A stretch of DNA of 64,000 bases, from NCBI RefSeq assembly GCF_002224125.1, contig NZ_NCSM01000010.1, forward strand, positions 1-64,000, written 5' to 3'. The stretch is from Streptomyces sp. NBS 14/10 (GTDB taxonomy: Bacteria > Actinomycetota > Actinomycetes > Streptomycetales > Streptomycetaceae). The first letter of the stretch is position 1. The number at the start of each line of letters is the position of its first letter. The translations under genes were made by a program, and so were the position numbers. Under the pieces are notes generated by a model, which worked only from the letters and a program-made list of their open reading frames with translations, searched no databases and was not told where the DNA came from. Of the stretch, positions 34,495-41,638 are shown in pieces.

Positions 34495-35292
34495 GTGCAC
34501 GAGCTCTATGCACAGGGGTGGTTCGCACACTTCGTGTTACCCATGGGGCTCTGCGCGCTGGTCACCTGGATCTCGCTGGTGTACCGGTTCGCCGAGAAGG
34601 GCCGACTGCTGGGGACCACGCGGTCGATGGCACTGTGCGGCACGATCATGGCCTGCACCTGCGCCGCGGCGCTGATCACCATCACGCTCCTGCTGCCCCA
34701 CGCCGCCGACGTACCGCCCGCCGTGGCCGCGGCCGCCGCCGGGGGCGCGCTGGCCCCGCGGGTCCGCCAGCAGCAGAACCAGCAGTCCACCCCGCCTTTC
34801 GTCGCCGTGATCACCCTGGGGATCGCCGTACTGCTCGGCCATCTGGAACGCCGGCTGGTCCACGACATGTACTGCCACTGCGAACGGTTGGTCCGGGACT
34901 TCCAGGACGTCGCGCAGCTCCGCATGTTCGCCTTCGACGCCCGCGCGCACCTGTGCGGCTGTGCCCTGCAGGCCAAAGACAAGGCGGCCATCGACGGTCT
35001 GTACGAAGACGTGGTAGCGCTACTGGACGAGGCCACGAAGGTCGAGGCCGAAGTCGAGGCGAACAGACGGCAGCGAGAACTTCAGGACTTCCCCAAAGAG
35101 CTGCACAGCCGGACGAAAGAGGAGGCGGAGGACTGCCGGCAGGCCCTGGCCAAGGCCAAGGAAGCCTGCGTGCTGATGCTCAAATTCGGCTACAAGCACG
35201 GGAAGCGCAGCGGCGACAGGGACCTCATGCGGATCCGGCAGACGGCGATGGCCGTCGAACCGCTCGCAGAGGCCCCCGCGCCACATCCGTGA
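34495..35292 (+). CDS. Membrane protein with C-terminal cytosolic helical domain
   Basis: GTG 34495 follows AGGGGGAG; ATG 34372, with its own AGGGG, would add 41 residues. Two or three membrane helices (VLPMGLCALVTWISLVY, MALCGTIMACTCAAALITITLLL, FVAVITLGIAVLLGHL) precede a charged helical domain rich in Lys/Glu with several Cys (HDMYCHCERL, AHLCGCAL). No family is recognised. The next gene is convergent and encodes an HTH protein. Confidence 0.6.
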   Translation: MHELYAQGWFAHFVLPMGLCALVTWISLVYRFAEKGRLLGTTRSMALCGTIMACTCAAALITITLLLPHAADVPPAVAAAAAGGALAPRVRQQQNQQSTPPFVAVITLGIAVLLGHLERRLVHDMYCHCERLVRDFQDVAQLRMFAFDARAHLCGCALQAKDKAAIDGLYEDVVALLDEATKVEAEVEANRRQRELQDFPKELHSRTKEEAEDCRQALAKAKEACVLMLKFGYKHGKRSGDRDLMRIRQTAMAVEPLAEAPAPHP

Positions 35293-35313
35293 CGCGCCCG
35301 TCCCGACCCCTCT

Positions 35314-35640
35314 TCAATGGGTATAGACGTACGCGTCGGAACCGCCGTGCCGCATCGTGGTCACGTCCTGCGGAACGGCCTTGGGCTCGGCGAAGCTGAT
35401 TCTCACGTCGAGTTCAAGCGCCTCTGCCACGGCGGCGAGGCTGCGCAGCGTCAGGTTCTCGTCGCCGGAGAGGATCTGACTCACCCGGCCCGGGCTCACA
35501 CCCATCAGCCTGGCGAGGTCAGCCCGGCTCATGTCGCGCTTGCCCAAAGCCCCGGCCACCTCCACGGTGGCCTGCCGAGCGAGCCGCGCACCGGCGGCGT
35601 CGGCGGCCTCCGCCCTCACACCCTTGCTCTTCCACGACAA
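35314..35640 (-). CDS. XRE-family HTH protein (108 aa)
   Basis: The frame starts at TTG 35640 with GGAG nine bases upstream. Residues 30-85 form a clear HTH (ALGKRDMSRADLARLMGVSPGRVSQILSGDENLTLRSLAAVAEALELDVRISF), much like antitoxin-type XRE regulators. No toxin gene is adjacent; the neighbour is the convergent membrane protein, 22 bases away. It could act as a stand-alone regulator. Confidence 0.7.
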   Translation of the reverse strand: MSWKSKGVRAEAADAAGARLARQATVEVAGALGKRDMSRADLARLMGVSPGRVSQILSGDENLTLRSLAAVAEALELDVRISFAEPKAVPQDVTTMRHGGSDAYVYTH

Positions 35641-36310
35641 GATGCATCACTCCAAACTAAGCGGGTCGCCTTCCTGGCCTGACTCCTCACTTCACAGTGT
35701 CAGGATCCCACCTTTAGCTTCAGCTAAAAGCCCACTTTCGGCTCAATCTCGCGAGGAGCCGCCGGATCGCGCCGCATTTCCCGGGCGTGACCTGCAAGGA
35801 CGGCAGGCACCATACGTTTTCGGCCAGATCGCGACCGGAGGGGCCGTCCGGACCCTCTTCCGTGCGCACAAGGTGCGCACGGAAGGGCGCCCCTCCACGA
35901 GGGCAAGGTGGACCGCTGCTGTCGGCGCACAGGGGCAACCCGGTGGGCACCTGCGCGCGCCGGCCTGCACGCTGCCGGACGAGGGCTTGGGGCGAACTGG
36001 TGCCGTCCGGCAGCACTCCCCGCGTCGGCTCCGCCTGAACGGACAGCGGGGAGTCGTACGACACCAGGGGCCTCAAGCGGCGCGCCACCCTCACCGTCGC
36101 GGACGACGCGGACGGCTGCGCCCCGCTCTATAAGTCCCGATCGTCCCTACATGGCCGTTAGACACTAAAAGTGTTCAACGCCGGGAAAAATATCCGGGAA
36201 TTGTCACGCCTTCTCGTTAAGTTCGCCTTACAAGCGATCCGGCCAGCAAAGAAACCGTCTTCCGCTGTTAGCTTCATACGGCTGTAACCGCAGAACCAGG
36301 GGAGAATGAA
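35641..36310. other. Gene-free stretch with a 13-bp perfect hairpin
   Basis: No gene is convincing. CTTCCGTGCGCAC (35857-35869) pairs exactly with GTGCGCACGGAAG (35873-35885) around a three-base loop. CTGCCGGAC near 35970 and GTCCGGCAG near 36007 form a longer-range dyad. Several frames cross the area without ribosome binding sites. It may be a decayed gene or structured RNA; the AT-richer end (36140-36300) is the promoter of the secreted protein gene. Confidence 0.4.
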
Positions 36311-36718
36311 TTGCGCAGCAAGAAAATTGTTCAGGGCGGAATATCCGTACTGGCCATGGCGGCGTTCGCAGTGGCCATGGCGCCGGGCTCCGCTCAGGCG
36401 ATTACCTGGGACCACGGGCCGCTGTATGACGGCGGCAGGGCCGCGGCGGCCTACTTCGAGGAGAACGGCGACCATGTAAAGGTCTGCGACACCAAGTCCG
36501 ATGGCAAGAAGGCGTGGGTGAACGTCTACGACCACATGACCGGCAAGTTCTTGTACAGCCTCACCGACACCACGAACGACGGGAAGTGCAGTTACCGGCA
36601 CGCGTCGGACGGCGGCGTGTACAACCTTCCGGAAAACCACGACATTGGCTTCTCCGTCTCGAAGGAGCCCTCGGACAATACGGATTCCGAGTATTACGTG
36701 TACTTCAACGACCACTAG
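36311..36718 (+). CDS. Small secreted protein (135 aa)
   Basis: TTG 36311 has GGGGAGA at five bases; no in-frame ATG fits. A signal peptide (KKIVQGGISVLAMAAFAVAMAPGSAQA, cut after about residue 29) precedes a 105-residue polar domain (YDGGRAAAAYFEENGDHVKVCDTKSDGKKAWVNVYD ... YYVYFNDH) with two Cys. It resembles the many small exported Streptomyces proteins of unknown role. Base composition is lower in GC than neighbouring genes. A hairpin follows the stop. Confidence 0.7.
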   Translation: MRSKKIVQGGISVLAMAAFAVAMAPGSAQAITWDHGPLYDGGRAAAAYFEENGDHVKVCDTKSDGKKAWVNVYDHMTGKFLYSLTDTTNDGKCSYRHASDGGVYNLPENHDIGFSVSKEPSDNTDSEYYVYFNDH

Positions 36719-36739
36719 GAATCGTCCAGTTGAGTGACA

Positions 36740-36773
36740 CCGAGCGGAAACGGCGGCGGCCGTTCCCGCTCGG
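36740..36773 (+). terminator. Hairpin terminator after secreted protein gene
   Basis: CCGAGCGGAAACGG (36740-36753) pairs with CCGTTCCCGCTCGG (36760-36773) with one mismatch and a six-base loop, 22 bases past the stop codon. There is no T-run, as is usual in high-GC hosts. Confidence 0.75.
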
Positions 36774-36938
36774 CCGTTCCGCCCCCTTCTCAAGCCATGC
36801 ACGCCCCGGCCGTATGCTGACGCCTGCGCCAACGGGAAGAAAGGCGCTGACCGCTCCCTGGCCGCCGATATCGCCATGCTCGTGGAGGCTTCGGTCCACG
36901 GTGGGATTCGGGCGGCCGGAGTGAGACACCGCCAACGC

Positions 36939-36973
36939 AGAAGGGGCGCCCCTTGGATCGGGGCGCCCCTTCT
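36939..36973. terminator. 14-bp perfect hairpin beside attL of AICE-2
   Basis: AGAAGGGGCGCCCC (36939-36952) pairs with GGGGCGCCCCTTCT (36960-36973) around a seven-base loop. It lies downstream of the tRNA-Ser remnant on the minus strand and is probably the original tRNA terminator. Confidence 0.8.
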
Positions 36974-36990
36974 GGCCTGCTCATTCTCTC

Positions 36991-37056
36991 ACCTGGGCGG
37001 AGGCTGAGGGATTTGAACCCTCGGTGACATCGCTGCCACGACGGTTTTCAAGACCG
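36991..37056. repeat. attL of AICE-2: duplicated tRNA-Ser 3' end
   Basis: These 66 bases are identical to 51853-51918. They contain the 3' 59 bases of tRNA-Ser(TGA) (36998-37056, minus strand), ending just beyond the anticodon stem. The sequence then diverges into element DNA. This is the remnant left by integration. Confidence 0.92.
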
Positions 37057-37169
37057 ACAAGCGTTCACCGGTCTCACCCGCCCTGACCTGCGTGTTAAGC
37101 CCGCTTGATGCACTCTGCGGGGCTCCTGGCCCACGTATGGCCCACGAGCCCCGAGGAAGGGCCTACTCG

Positions 37170-38108
37170 TCACCGCTTGCGAGGCTCCATCTGCTCCGGC
37201 GTCGCCACGCAGCGGAACCCGGTGTCATCGTCGTGCATCGTGTCGTTGGCATCGTTGGGGATGGCCGGCACTCCCCGGAACAAAGGGCTCGTGAAGGCGC
37301 TCCCACGGAGTTCGTAGCGACCGGGCGTTGTCGCCGTTGCCAGCCACTCCCACACGTTCCCCACCATGTCGTAGACCCCGTAGGGCGAGACGCCGCTGTG
37401 GTACCGAGAGACGGACGTCGTGCGCTCCACGCCGGTCTCCCGGACATTGCACTTGGCCGCAGTCTTCTGATCTCCCCAAGGGAAAGTACGCCCGGAGGTG
37501 CCGCGCGCCGCTTTCTCCCACTGCTCGGCTATCGGCAGCGACTTGCCCGCCCATGTCGCGTACGCCTGCGCGTCTCGCCAAGTCACGTGCACGACAGGGT
37601 GGTCGTACAGGTCGCGGGGACATCGGCCGTTCTCCCAGTGCTCAGGCACGGCGTGCCGAGTGGCCGCGCAGAACCGCGCGTAATCGGCGTTGGTCGTCGG
37701 GAATGTGTCTATATGGAATTCTTCAACCCATACGGGCTCATCGTCTTCCCCGGACAGGAAGATTCCTTCCGGGACGTGCGCCATGAGTTTCCCGTCGCCG
37801 GGGTGCTTCACGTATTCGCCGCTGCTCGTCTGGTCGCCGTCAGGCTCGATGATGGCATGGGCGGGGATGTCATCCACCGCCAAGATGCCGACGAAGCGCC
37901 CTTGGGCGTCCTTGTCAGCTTTGGCAAGCAACGTGTCTAAGGCGGCTTGGTTCACCATGCGGAGGGAGGCATCTTCGCCGTCCGCCTCCCACCGAGAGAC
38001 GATGCGATCGGATACCCCGAGCTTTTCGGCAAACTCCATAAGGCTCATGCGTACGGCTTCACGCATCGCCTTGACTTCACGTCCGGTCCATTTCGTAACG
38101 AGTGGCAT
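37170..38108 (-). CDS. HTH-SUMF1 fusion protein lacking the FGE cysteines
   Basis: The N-terminus (residues 1-65) is an XRE-like HTH (REVKAMREAVRMSLMEFAEKLGVSDRIVSRWEADG). From about residue 110 a SUMF1/formylglycine-generating-enzyme fold follows (VWVEEFHIDTFPTTNADYARF, HPVVHVTWRDAQAYATWAGKSLP, YDMVGNVWEW, DDDTGFRCVA). The region that holds the copper-binding Cys pair in true FGE reads RGSAFTSPLFRGV with no Cys, so sulfatase activation is unlikely. The C-type-lectin-like fold may instead sense a ligand and set DNA binding. The aminotransferase gene lies 51 bases upstream on the same strand. Confidence 0.8.
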   Translation of the reverse strand: MPLVTKWTGREVKAMREAVRMSLMEFAEKLGVSDRIVSRWEADGEDASLRMVNQAALDTLLAKADKDAQGRFVGILAVDDIPAHAIIEPDGDQTSSGEYVKHPGDGKLMAHVPEGIFLSGEDDEPVWVEEFHIDTFPTTNADYARFCAATRHAVPEHWENGRCPRDLYDHPVVHVTWRDAQAYATWAGKSLPIAEQWEKAARGTSGRTFPWGDQKTAAKCNVRETGVERTTSVSRYHSGVSPYGVYDMVGNVWEWLATATTPGRYELRGSAFTSPLFRGVPAIPNDANDTMHDDDTGFRCVATPEQMEPRKR

Positions 38109-38159
38109 GGGCTACCTCTGTCATGAATTGCCGCCCCACTGAGGGGCGGCGGCGCGCGT

Positions 38160-38945
38160 CTACAGGCGCTCGCCGGGGATACCGGCGTAGGCGTCACGCA
38201 GCGCTGCAAGCACGGGGTGGTCCTGTGGGAACTGCACGTCATCGATCGCACTGACGGAGCGCACGCCGATCGTCACGTTCGTCGCGAATGCAGCAGCCAT
38301 CTTCGGAATGTCGGTGAGCCGCACCGGGGTGGTGATCTGCTTCGGAGCATCGAGGCTCTGGAGCAACAGCATTGTCGTGCCCGGTAGTACGGGAGCGTCC
38401 GGCCAAATGACCGTCCCGTCCTGGTCGACGAAGCCAAGATTCCAAGTGCCGCCCTCGGAAACTCGGCCGTCCGGCTCGATGAACACGGCATCGTCGAATC
38501 CGGCGAGTTGAGCATCACGACGAAGCCGGAGCTGCGGGTGAAGCCCAATGTGCTTCACCTTCGCGTTGTCGCGGGTGAAGGGGAAGGTCTTGGCCGTGAG
38601 GGGCGGAGGCGACAGGGCACCCCCGGGCCGCAGGTTCACCAGGATGTGCGGGTCCTTGGCGTCGCTGGGGCGCCCCATGTCGAGCGCGGGGTCGAAGACG
38701 GTGATGCGGAGGCCGGCGACCCCAGTGATGCCGTCGGCTGCCTTCCGGATGTAGTTCAGGGTCTGCTCGCGGTCCAACTCGACACCGAAGACGATGCGGC
38801 AGTCGCGCACCAAGCGGTCTAGATGGAGCGACAACCCCCGGACACTGCCGTCCTCCATCCGCATTGACGTGAAGTGCCCGTAGTTCGTGAGAGCGAGGCT
38901 CTGGAGGTCTTCGAGGGTGGCGGGTTTCCCGTTGAGTTCGGCCAT
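38160..38945 (-). CDS. Class IV PLP aminotransferase/ADC lyase-like enzyme
   Basis: ATG 38945 gives 261 residues. The family Lys lies in VKHIGLHPQLRLRRDAQLAGFDDAVF, and EPDGRVSEGGTWNLGF carries the conserved Glu and Asn. FATNVTIGVRSVSAID fills the usual C-terminal position. Class IV enzymes transaminate branched-chain or D-amino acids or cleave aminodeoxychorismate; the substrate cannot be told. No ribosome binding site is evident, so translation may be leaderless. It is followed by the HTH-SUMF1 gene and preceded by a GntR gene on the same strand. Confidence 0.75.
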   Translation of the reverse strand: MAELNGKPATLEDLQSLALTNYGHFTSMRMEDGSVRGLSLHLDRLVRDCRIVFGVELDREQTLNYIRKAADGITGVAGLRITVFDPALDMGRPSDAKDPHILVNLRPGGALSPPPLTAKTFPFTRDNAKVKHIGLHPQLRLRRDAQLAGFDDAVFIEPDGRVSEGGTWNLGFVDQDGTVIWPDAPVLPGTTMLLLQSLDAPKQITTPVRLTDIPKMAAAFATNVTIGVRSVSAIDDVQFPQDHPVLAALRDAYAGIPGERL

Positions 38946-39098
38946 GGGGCCAGTCTTGCAGCCCCTCAGGGCCCGCCAACACCCCGGTATGCAGCCAAAG
39001 TTCGGATTAGTTCGGTGTAGGGGCGGCGGGAGTACGTACTCACGGCGCGCTCGCCAGGACACGCTAAGTGCATGACGACGAGCACACCGCGAGAGACG

Positions 39099-39482
39099 CT
39101 AAGCGCCGGACTCCCCCTCCACGGAGCCCACAGCCGCCTCAAGCTGCTTGACGCGTTCGACGAGACCGGCCAGTTCGGTCGACACGCGCGCAACCTCGAC
39201 TTGCAGGTCGTTCAGGCGTTGCGCTGCTTCGCGGGGACCCCGCTCGCCGGGGGCGGTGTCACGGACGTAGGTGCCGCTCCCCGAGACACCTTCCACCAGC
39301 CCCTCATCCCGGAGCTGCGCGTAGGCGTTCTGCACGGTCATCAAGGAAACGCCGAGCTTCTTGGCGTAGGCCCGACCTCCGGGGAGGCGATCCCCAGGAC
39401 CGAACGTCCCTGCGGCGATCTCGTCTCTGATCCTGGCGGCGATCTCGCGGGCGTTGGGCTTCCGCTTCGGCTGTGAGTCCAC
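39099..39482 (-). CDS. GntR-family repressor of AICE-2
   Basis: Residues 10-75 form a GntR winged helix (AREIAARIRDEIAAGTFGPGDRLPG ... VQNAYAQLRDEGLVEGVSGSGTYV). The rest is a coiled coil (LNDLQVEVARVSTELAGLVERVKQLEAAV), as in KorSA-like proteins. Three copies of an AGCGACCTAGGTCGCT-type palindrome lie immediately upstream, so it very likely represses its own gene and the divergent transfer operon. Confidence 0.88.
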   Translation of the reverse strand: MDSQPKRKPNAREIAARIRDEIAAGTFGPGDRLPGGRAYAKKLGVSLMTVQNAYAQLRDEGLVEGVSGSGTYVRDTAPGERGPREAAQRLNDLQVEVARVSTELAGLVERVKQLEAAVGSVEGESGA

Positions 39483-39493
39483 CCCAAAAGCGT

Positions 39494-39593
39494 ACTTGAC
39501 CTAGGTCGTTTGGAATCAGGTCGTGCGGGCTCTTGACGACCCACAAGCGACCTAGGTAGCTTTCACATCAACGGCAAGCGACCTAGGTCGCTT
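39494..39593. promoter_or_regulatory. Three GntR operators around a CCTAGG core
   Basis: ACTTGACCTAGGTCGTTT (39494-39511), AAGCGACCTAGGTAGCTT (39545-39562) and the perfect palindrome AAGCGACCTAGGTCGCTT (39576-39593) are near-identical 18-mers. Centres are 51 and 31 bases apart, close to whole helical turns, which suits cooperative binding. The first lies 12 bases from the GntR start codon. A half-site-like TTTTGACCTGGG follows at about 39606. Confidence 0.85.
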
Positions 39594-40082
39594 CGCTTCC
39601 TGGGTCTTTTGACCTGGGGAGTTGCCTGGTCCCGACGTGGCCCCGAGCGGACCCGGACGGACTCAGCACGACCGCACGAATGCACAGGGCGGGGACGCTG
39701 CAATCCCGCTAAAGGCCAGGGGACAGGGCTTCGGCCCGACTGGCGAGGTGGCCCGGTGACCGCGAGCAACGGCCGGAGGGTGGGGACTCAAGTCCCCCTT
39801 GCAGTGCGTATCCCCTGTTCAGCGGCCTTGAAGGAGTGGCAGTGAGTCAACGAAAGCGATGGGCGCCGCCGTGATCGACCGGCACGGCGGCGCCTGTTCG
39901 TCATCCCCGTTCGCGGCGTCTTCCGCCGACGAACAATCCGGTCCCTCTTCTTCCTGCCATCGCAGCGGCTAGCGCTGCGGCCGGTTGCCTCCTCCGCCCG
40001 TCCGGCTCACGCACTGCGTGGGGCCGTACGGACGGGGTTGAGGGGAGCCGGACATCCCGGCCCCACTCCAAGGAGGACAGAC
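39594..40082. other. Leader region with a 10-codon ORF and hairpins
   Basis: The stretch before the first transfer gene has no full gene. GTG 39842 with AAGGAG upstream opens an 11-codon frame (MSQRKRWAPP, stop 39872-39874). Its stop lies inside a perfect 12-bp stem, GGCGCCGCCGTG (39862-39873) with CACGGCGGCGCC (39883-39894). A nested dyad follows near 39997-40036. The longer frame 39609-39845 lacks support. This resembles an attenuator but could be plain termination. Confidence 0.4.
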
Positions 40083-40280
40083 ATGGCGAAGAACAACCAG
40101 GAAGACGGGACGGTCGTGAACGTGGCCACCCCCGGCAGCGTGGTCGGCATCCAGTGCGGCGGCAGCATCGTCGGCTCCACCGTCACCGTGAACGGCAACA
40201 GCGTCGACCAGTACCCCGGCGGCCGGTGGATCGACATCGAGGACATGGACCGCAGCCTCATCTCCAACCCTGACGACTGA
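40083..40280 (+). CDS. Small hypothetical protein (65 aa)
   Basis: ATG 40083 has a near-perfect AAGGAGG at six bases. The product is polar, with a Gly/Val/Ser/Thr-rich middle (VVNVATPGSVVGIQCGGSIVGSTVTVNG) that could form short beta strands, and an acidic tail. No family is recognised. A hairpin at 40302-40329 follows, so it may be expressed on its own at a high level. Confidence 0.65.
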   Translation: MAKNNQEDGTVVNVATPGSVVGIQCGGSIVGSTVTVNGNSVDQYPGGRWIDIEDMDRSLISNPDD

Positions 40281-40301
40281 CCCATCACCTCAACGGCGCG
40301 C

Positions 40302-40329
40302 GACGCCCGGTGCTGCAACACCGGGCGTC
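40302..40329 (+). terminator. Perfect 11-bp hairpin
   Basis: GACGCCCGGTG (40302-40312) pairs with CACCGGGCGTC (40319-40329) around six bases, between the 65-aa gene and the transfer operon. It probably limits read-through. Confidence 0.8.
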
Positions 40330-40369
40330 GCTGTTCGGGCCGTTCAACCCTTGAGAGGAACCACGACCC

Positions 40370-40639
40370 ATGAAGCACATCGGTGCACTTCAGTCGGTTG
40401 TTACCGCCGACCCGTCCGACCGTGAGCCGACGGTCGCGGAGCTGGACGCGATTGAGCGCGAGATGCCCGTCATCACGGCCGAGGTCGAGTTGCTGGACGC
40501 GTTCATCATGACGCTTGACCGGCCGGTATTCGAGCTGGACGCGCGCCGTATCCGTCGGGCCCGTCGCCGGGTGCTGGCCGCCCGCCGGGAGCTCTCGAAC
40601 CGCGCCACCGTGGTGAGCACGTCGAGGGTGGGCGCGTGA
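40370..40639 (+). CDS. DUF6284-like protein (89 aa)
   Basis: ATG 40370 follows GAGAGGAA. The helical product (EPTVAELDAIEREMPVITAEVELLDAFI ... RRIRRARRRVLAARRELSNRA) fits the short DUF6284 pattern found at the start of many AICE transfer operons; recognition is by memory. The basic C-terminal helix could bind nucleic acid. Its stop overlaps the next start (GTGA). Confidence 0.6.
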   Translation: MKHIGALQSVVTADPSDREPTVAELDAIEREMPVITAEVELLDAFIMTLDRPVFELDARRIRRARRRVLAARRELSNRATVVSTSRVGA

Positions 40640-41091
40640 GCACCCTGGACGCGAGTCTCACCGCCGCGCATGCGGAGGTGAAGGCGGAGATCGCCCGGAC
40701 CGACAACAAGACCAGCCTGATGCTGGCGTTCATCGGTGCTCTGCTGGCCGGTGTGTGGACCGTCGCCAACGGCGCTCACCTTCCGGCCCCCGTCTACGTG
40801 GTCGGCGGCATGGGTGTGGCGCTGCTGGTCACTGCTGCGGCGCTGCTGCTGCGGGCGGTGCGGCCGAACCTGGGCGGTGCCCGTCCGATGGGCTTTCCGC
40901 TGTGGGCGACGCTCACGGCCGAGGAGATCCGCGCGACGCTGGCCGAGGACCGGCGCGAGCAGGACATCGCGAACCTGTCGCGTATCGCGGTCGCCAAGTT
41001 CGCCAACCTGCGCCGCGCGGTCGACCTGACCTGTGCGGGCGGTGTGCTGCTGATCGTGGCCGCCGGTATCGCGGTGGGGGGTGCGCTGTGA
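40636..41091 (+). CDS. Pycsar-effector-like membrane protein (DUF5706/PycTM type)
   Basis: GTG 40636 overlaps the preceding stop. The 151-residue protein starts with a helix (LTAAHAEVKAEIARTDNKTSLMLAFIGALLAGVWTV). It has membrane segments near 30-50 and 55-78 and one at the C-terminus, and the motif LSRIAVAKFANLRRAVDL between them. This is the pattern of the transmembrane effectors of Pycsar phage defence, which open membranes when bound by cyclic CMP or UMP. No pyrimidine cyclase gene is adjacent, so here the domain may have a conjugation or self-defence role. Confidence 0.65.
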   Translation: MSTLDASLTAAHAEVKAEIARTDNKTSLMLAFIGALLAGVWTVANGAHLPAPVYVVGGMGVALLVTAAALLLRAVRPNLGGARPMGFPLWATLTAEEIRATLAEDRREQDIANLSRIAVAKFANLRRAVDLTCAGGVLLIVAAGIAVGGAL

Positions 41092-41423
41092 ACGAGCCCA
41101 CCACATACTCCATCCCGGATCCGCTGCCCGTGGACGTGACTGCGCTGCTGCGGGCCGTGCATGACGCGCTCGATATCCCCGACGCCGACACCATCGAGGA
41201 CGACCGCATCCGCGCCCGGCTGCTCGACCGGCGGGTGTCCGACGCCCGGATCGTCCTCGCGTCGGTCCTGAAGTACGAGGTCCTTGGCGAGGTTGGCGTA
41301 GCGGACGCGGCCAGGCAGTTGCGTGGCTGGACGGCTGAACGCCCCGTGACCTACACACCGTGGGCCGACCGCCGTGACGGCCGGCCCGGTACCGACGACG
41401 CCCCGGAAGGAAGTGCACCGTGA
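41088..41423 (+). CDS. Hypothetical transfer-operon protein (111 aa)
   Basis: GTG 41088 overlaps the previous stop (GTGA). The soluble product is helical in its centre (VDVTALLRAVHDALDIPDADTIEDDRIRARLLDRRVSDARIVLASVL) and ends in a polar tail. No family is recognised. Tight coupling on both sides shows it is a real operon member. Confidence 0.6.
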   Translation: MNEPTTYSIPDPLPVDVTALLRAVHDALDIPDADTIEDDRIRARLLDRRVSDARIVLASVLKYEVLGEVGVADAARQLRGWTAERPVTYTPWADRRDGRPGTDDAPEGSAP

Positions 41424-41638
41424 ACGGAACCACCACGCGGACCGGGGCCGGAGCCCGGTTCCTCAACTACGTCCTGTTCGGATGCCTGCTGCTCATCCTG
41501 GCCCTCCAGGCCCCCGGCGTCACCCTTGGTGTTCTTGCCGGGGTCGGCGCGCTGCTGGTCTGGGTGGCCGCTCAGCCGGTCGTGTGGGCGTTCTTCCTTG
41601 GCCTTGCCGCGCACCGCCTGGGGAGGTGGCGCCCGTGA
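41420..41638 (+). CDS. Small membrane protein (72 aa)
   Basis: The 72-residue product has two hydrophobic segments (FLNYVLFGCLLLILALQAPGV, TLGVLAGVGALLVWVAAQPVVWAFFLGLAA) and a short basic tail. Start and stop overlap the neighbouring genes by four bases. It is probably a spread-type (Spd) membrane protein, on the basis of size and context. Confidence 0.6.
   Translation: MNGTTTRTGAGARFLNYVLFGCLLLILALQAPGVTLGVLAGVGALLVWVAAQPVVWAFFLGLAAHRLGRWRP

Noticed and set aside
35531..36133. Plus-strand 200-codon frame after the XRE gene
   Set aside because: It begins antisense to the XRE gene, runs through a strong hairpin and has low-complexity composition.
37170..38108. Diversity-generating retroelement target
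   Set aside because: SUMF1/C-type-lectin folds are common retroelement targets, but no reverse transcriptase or template repeat was found nearby.
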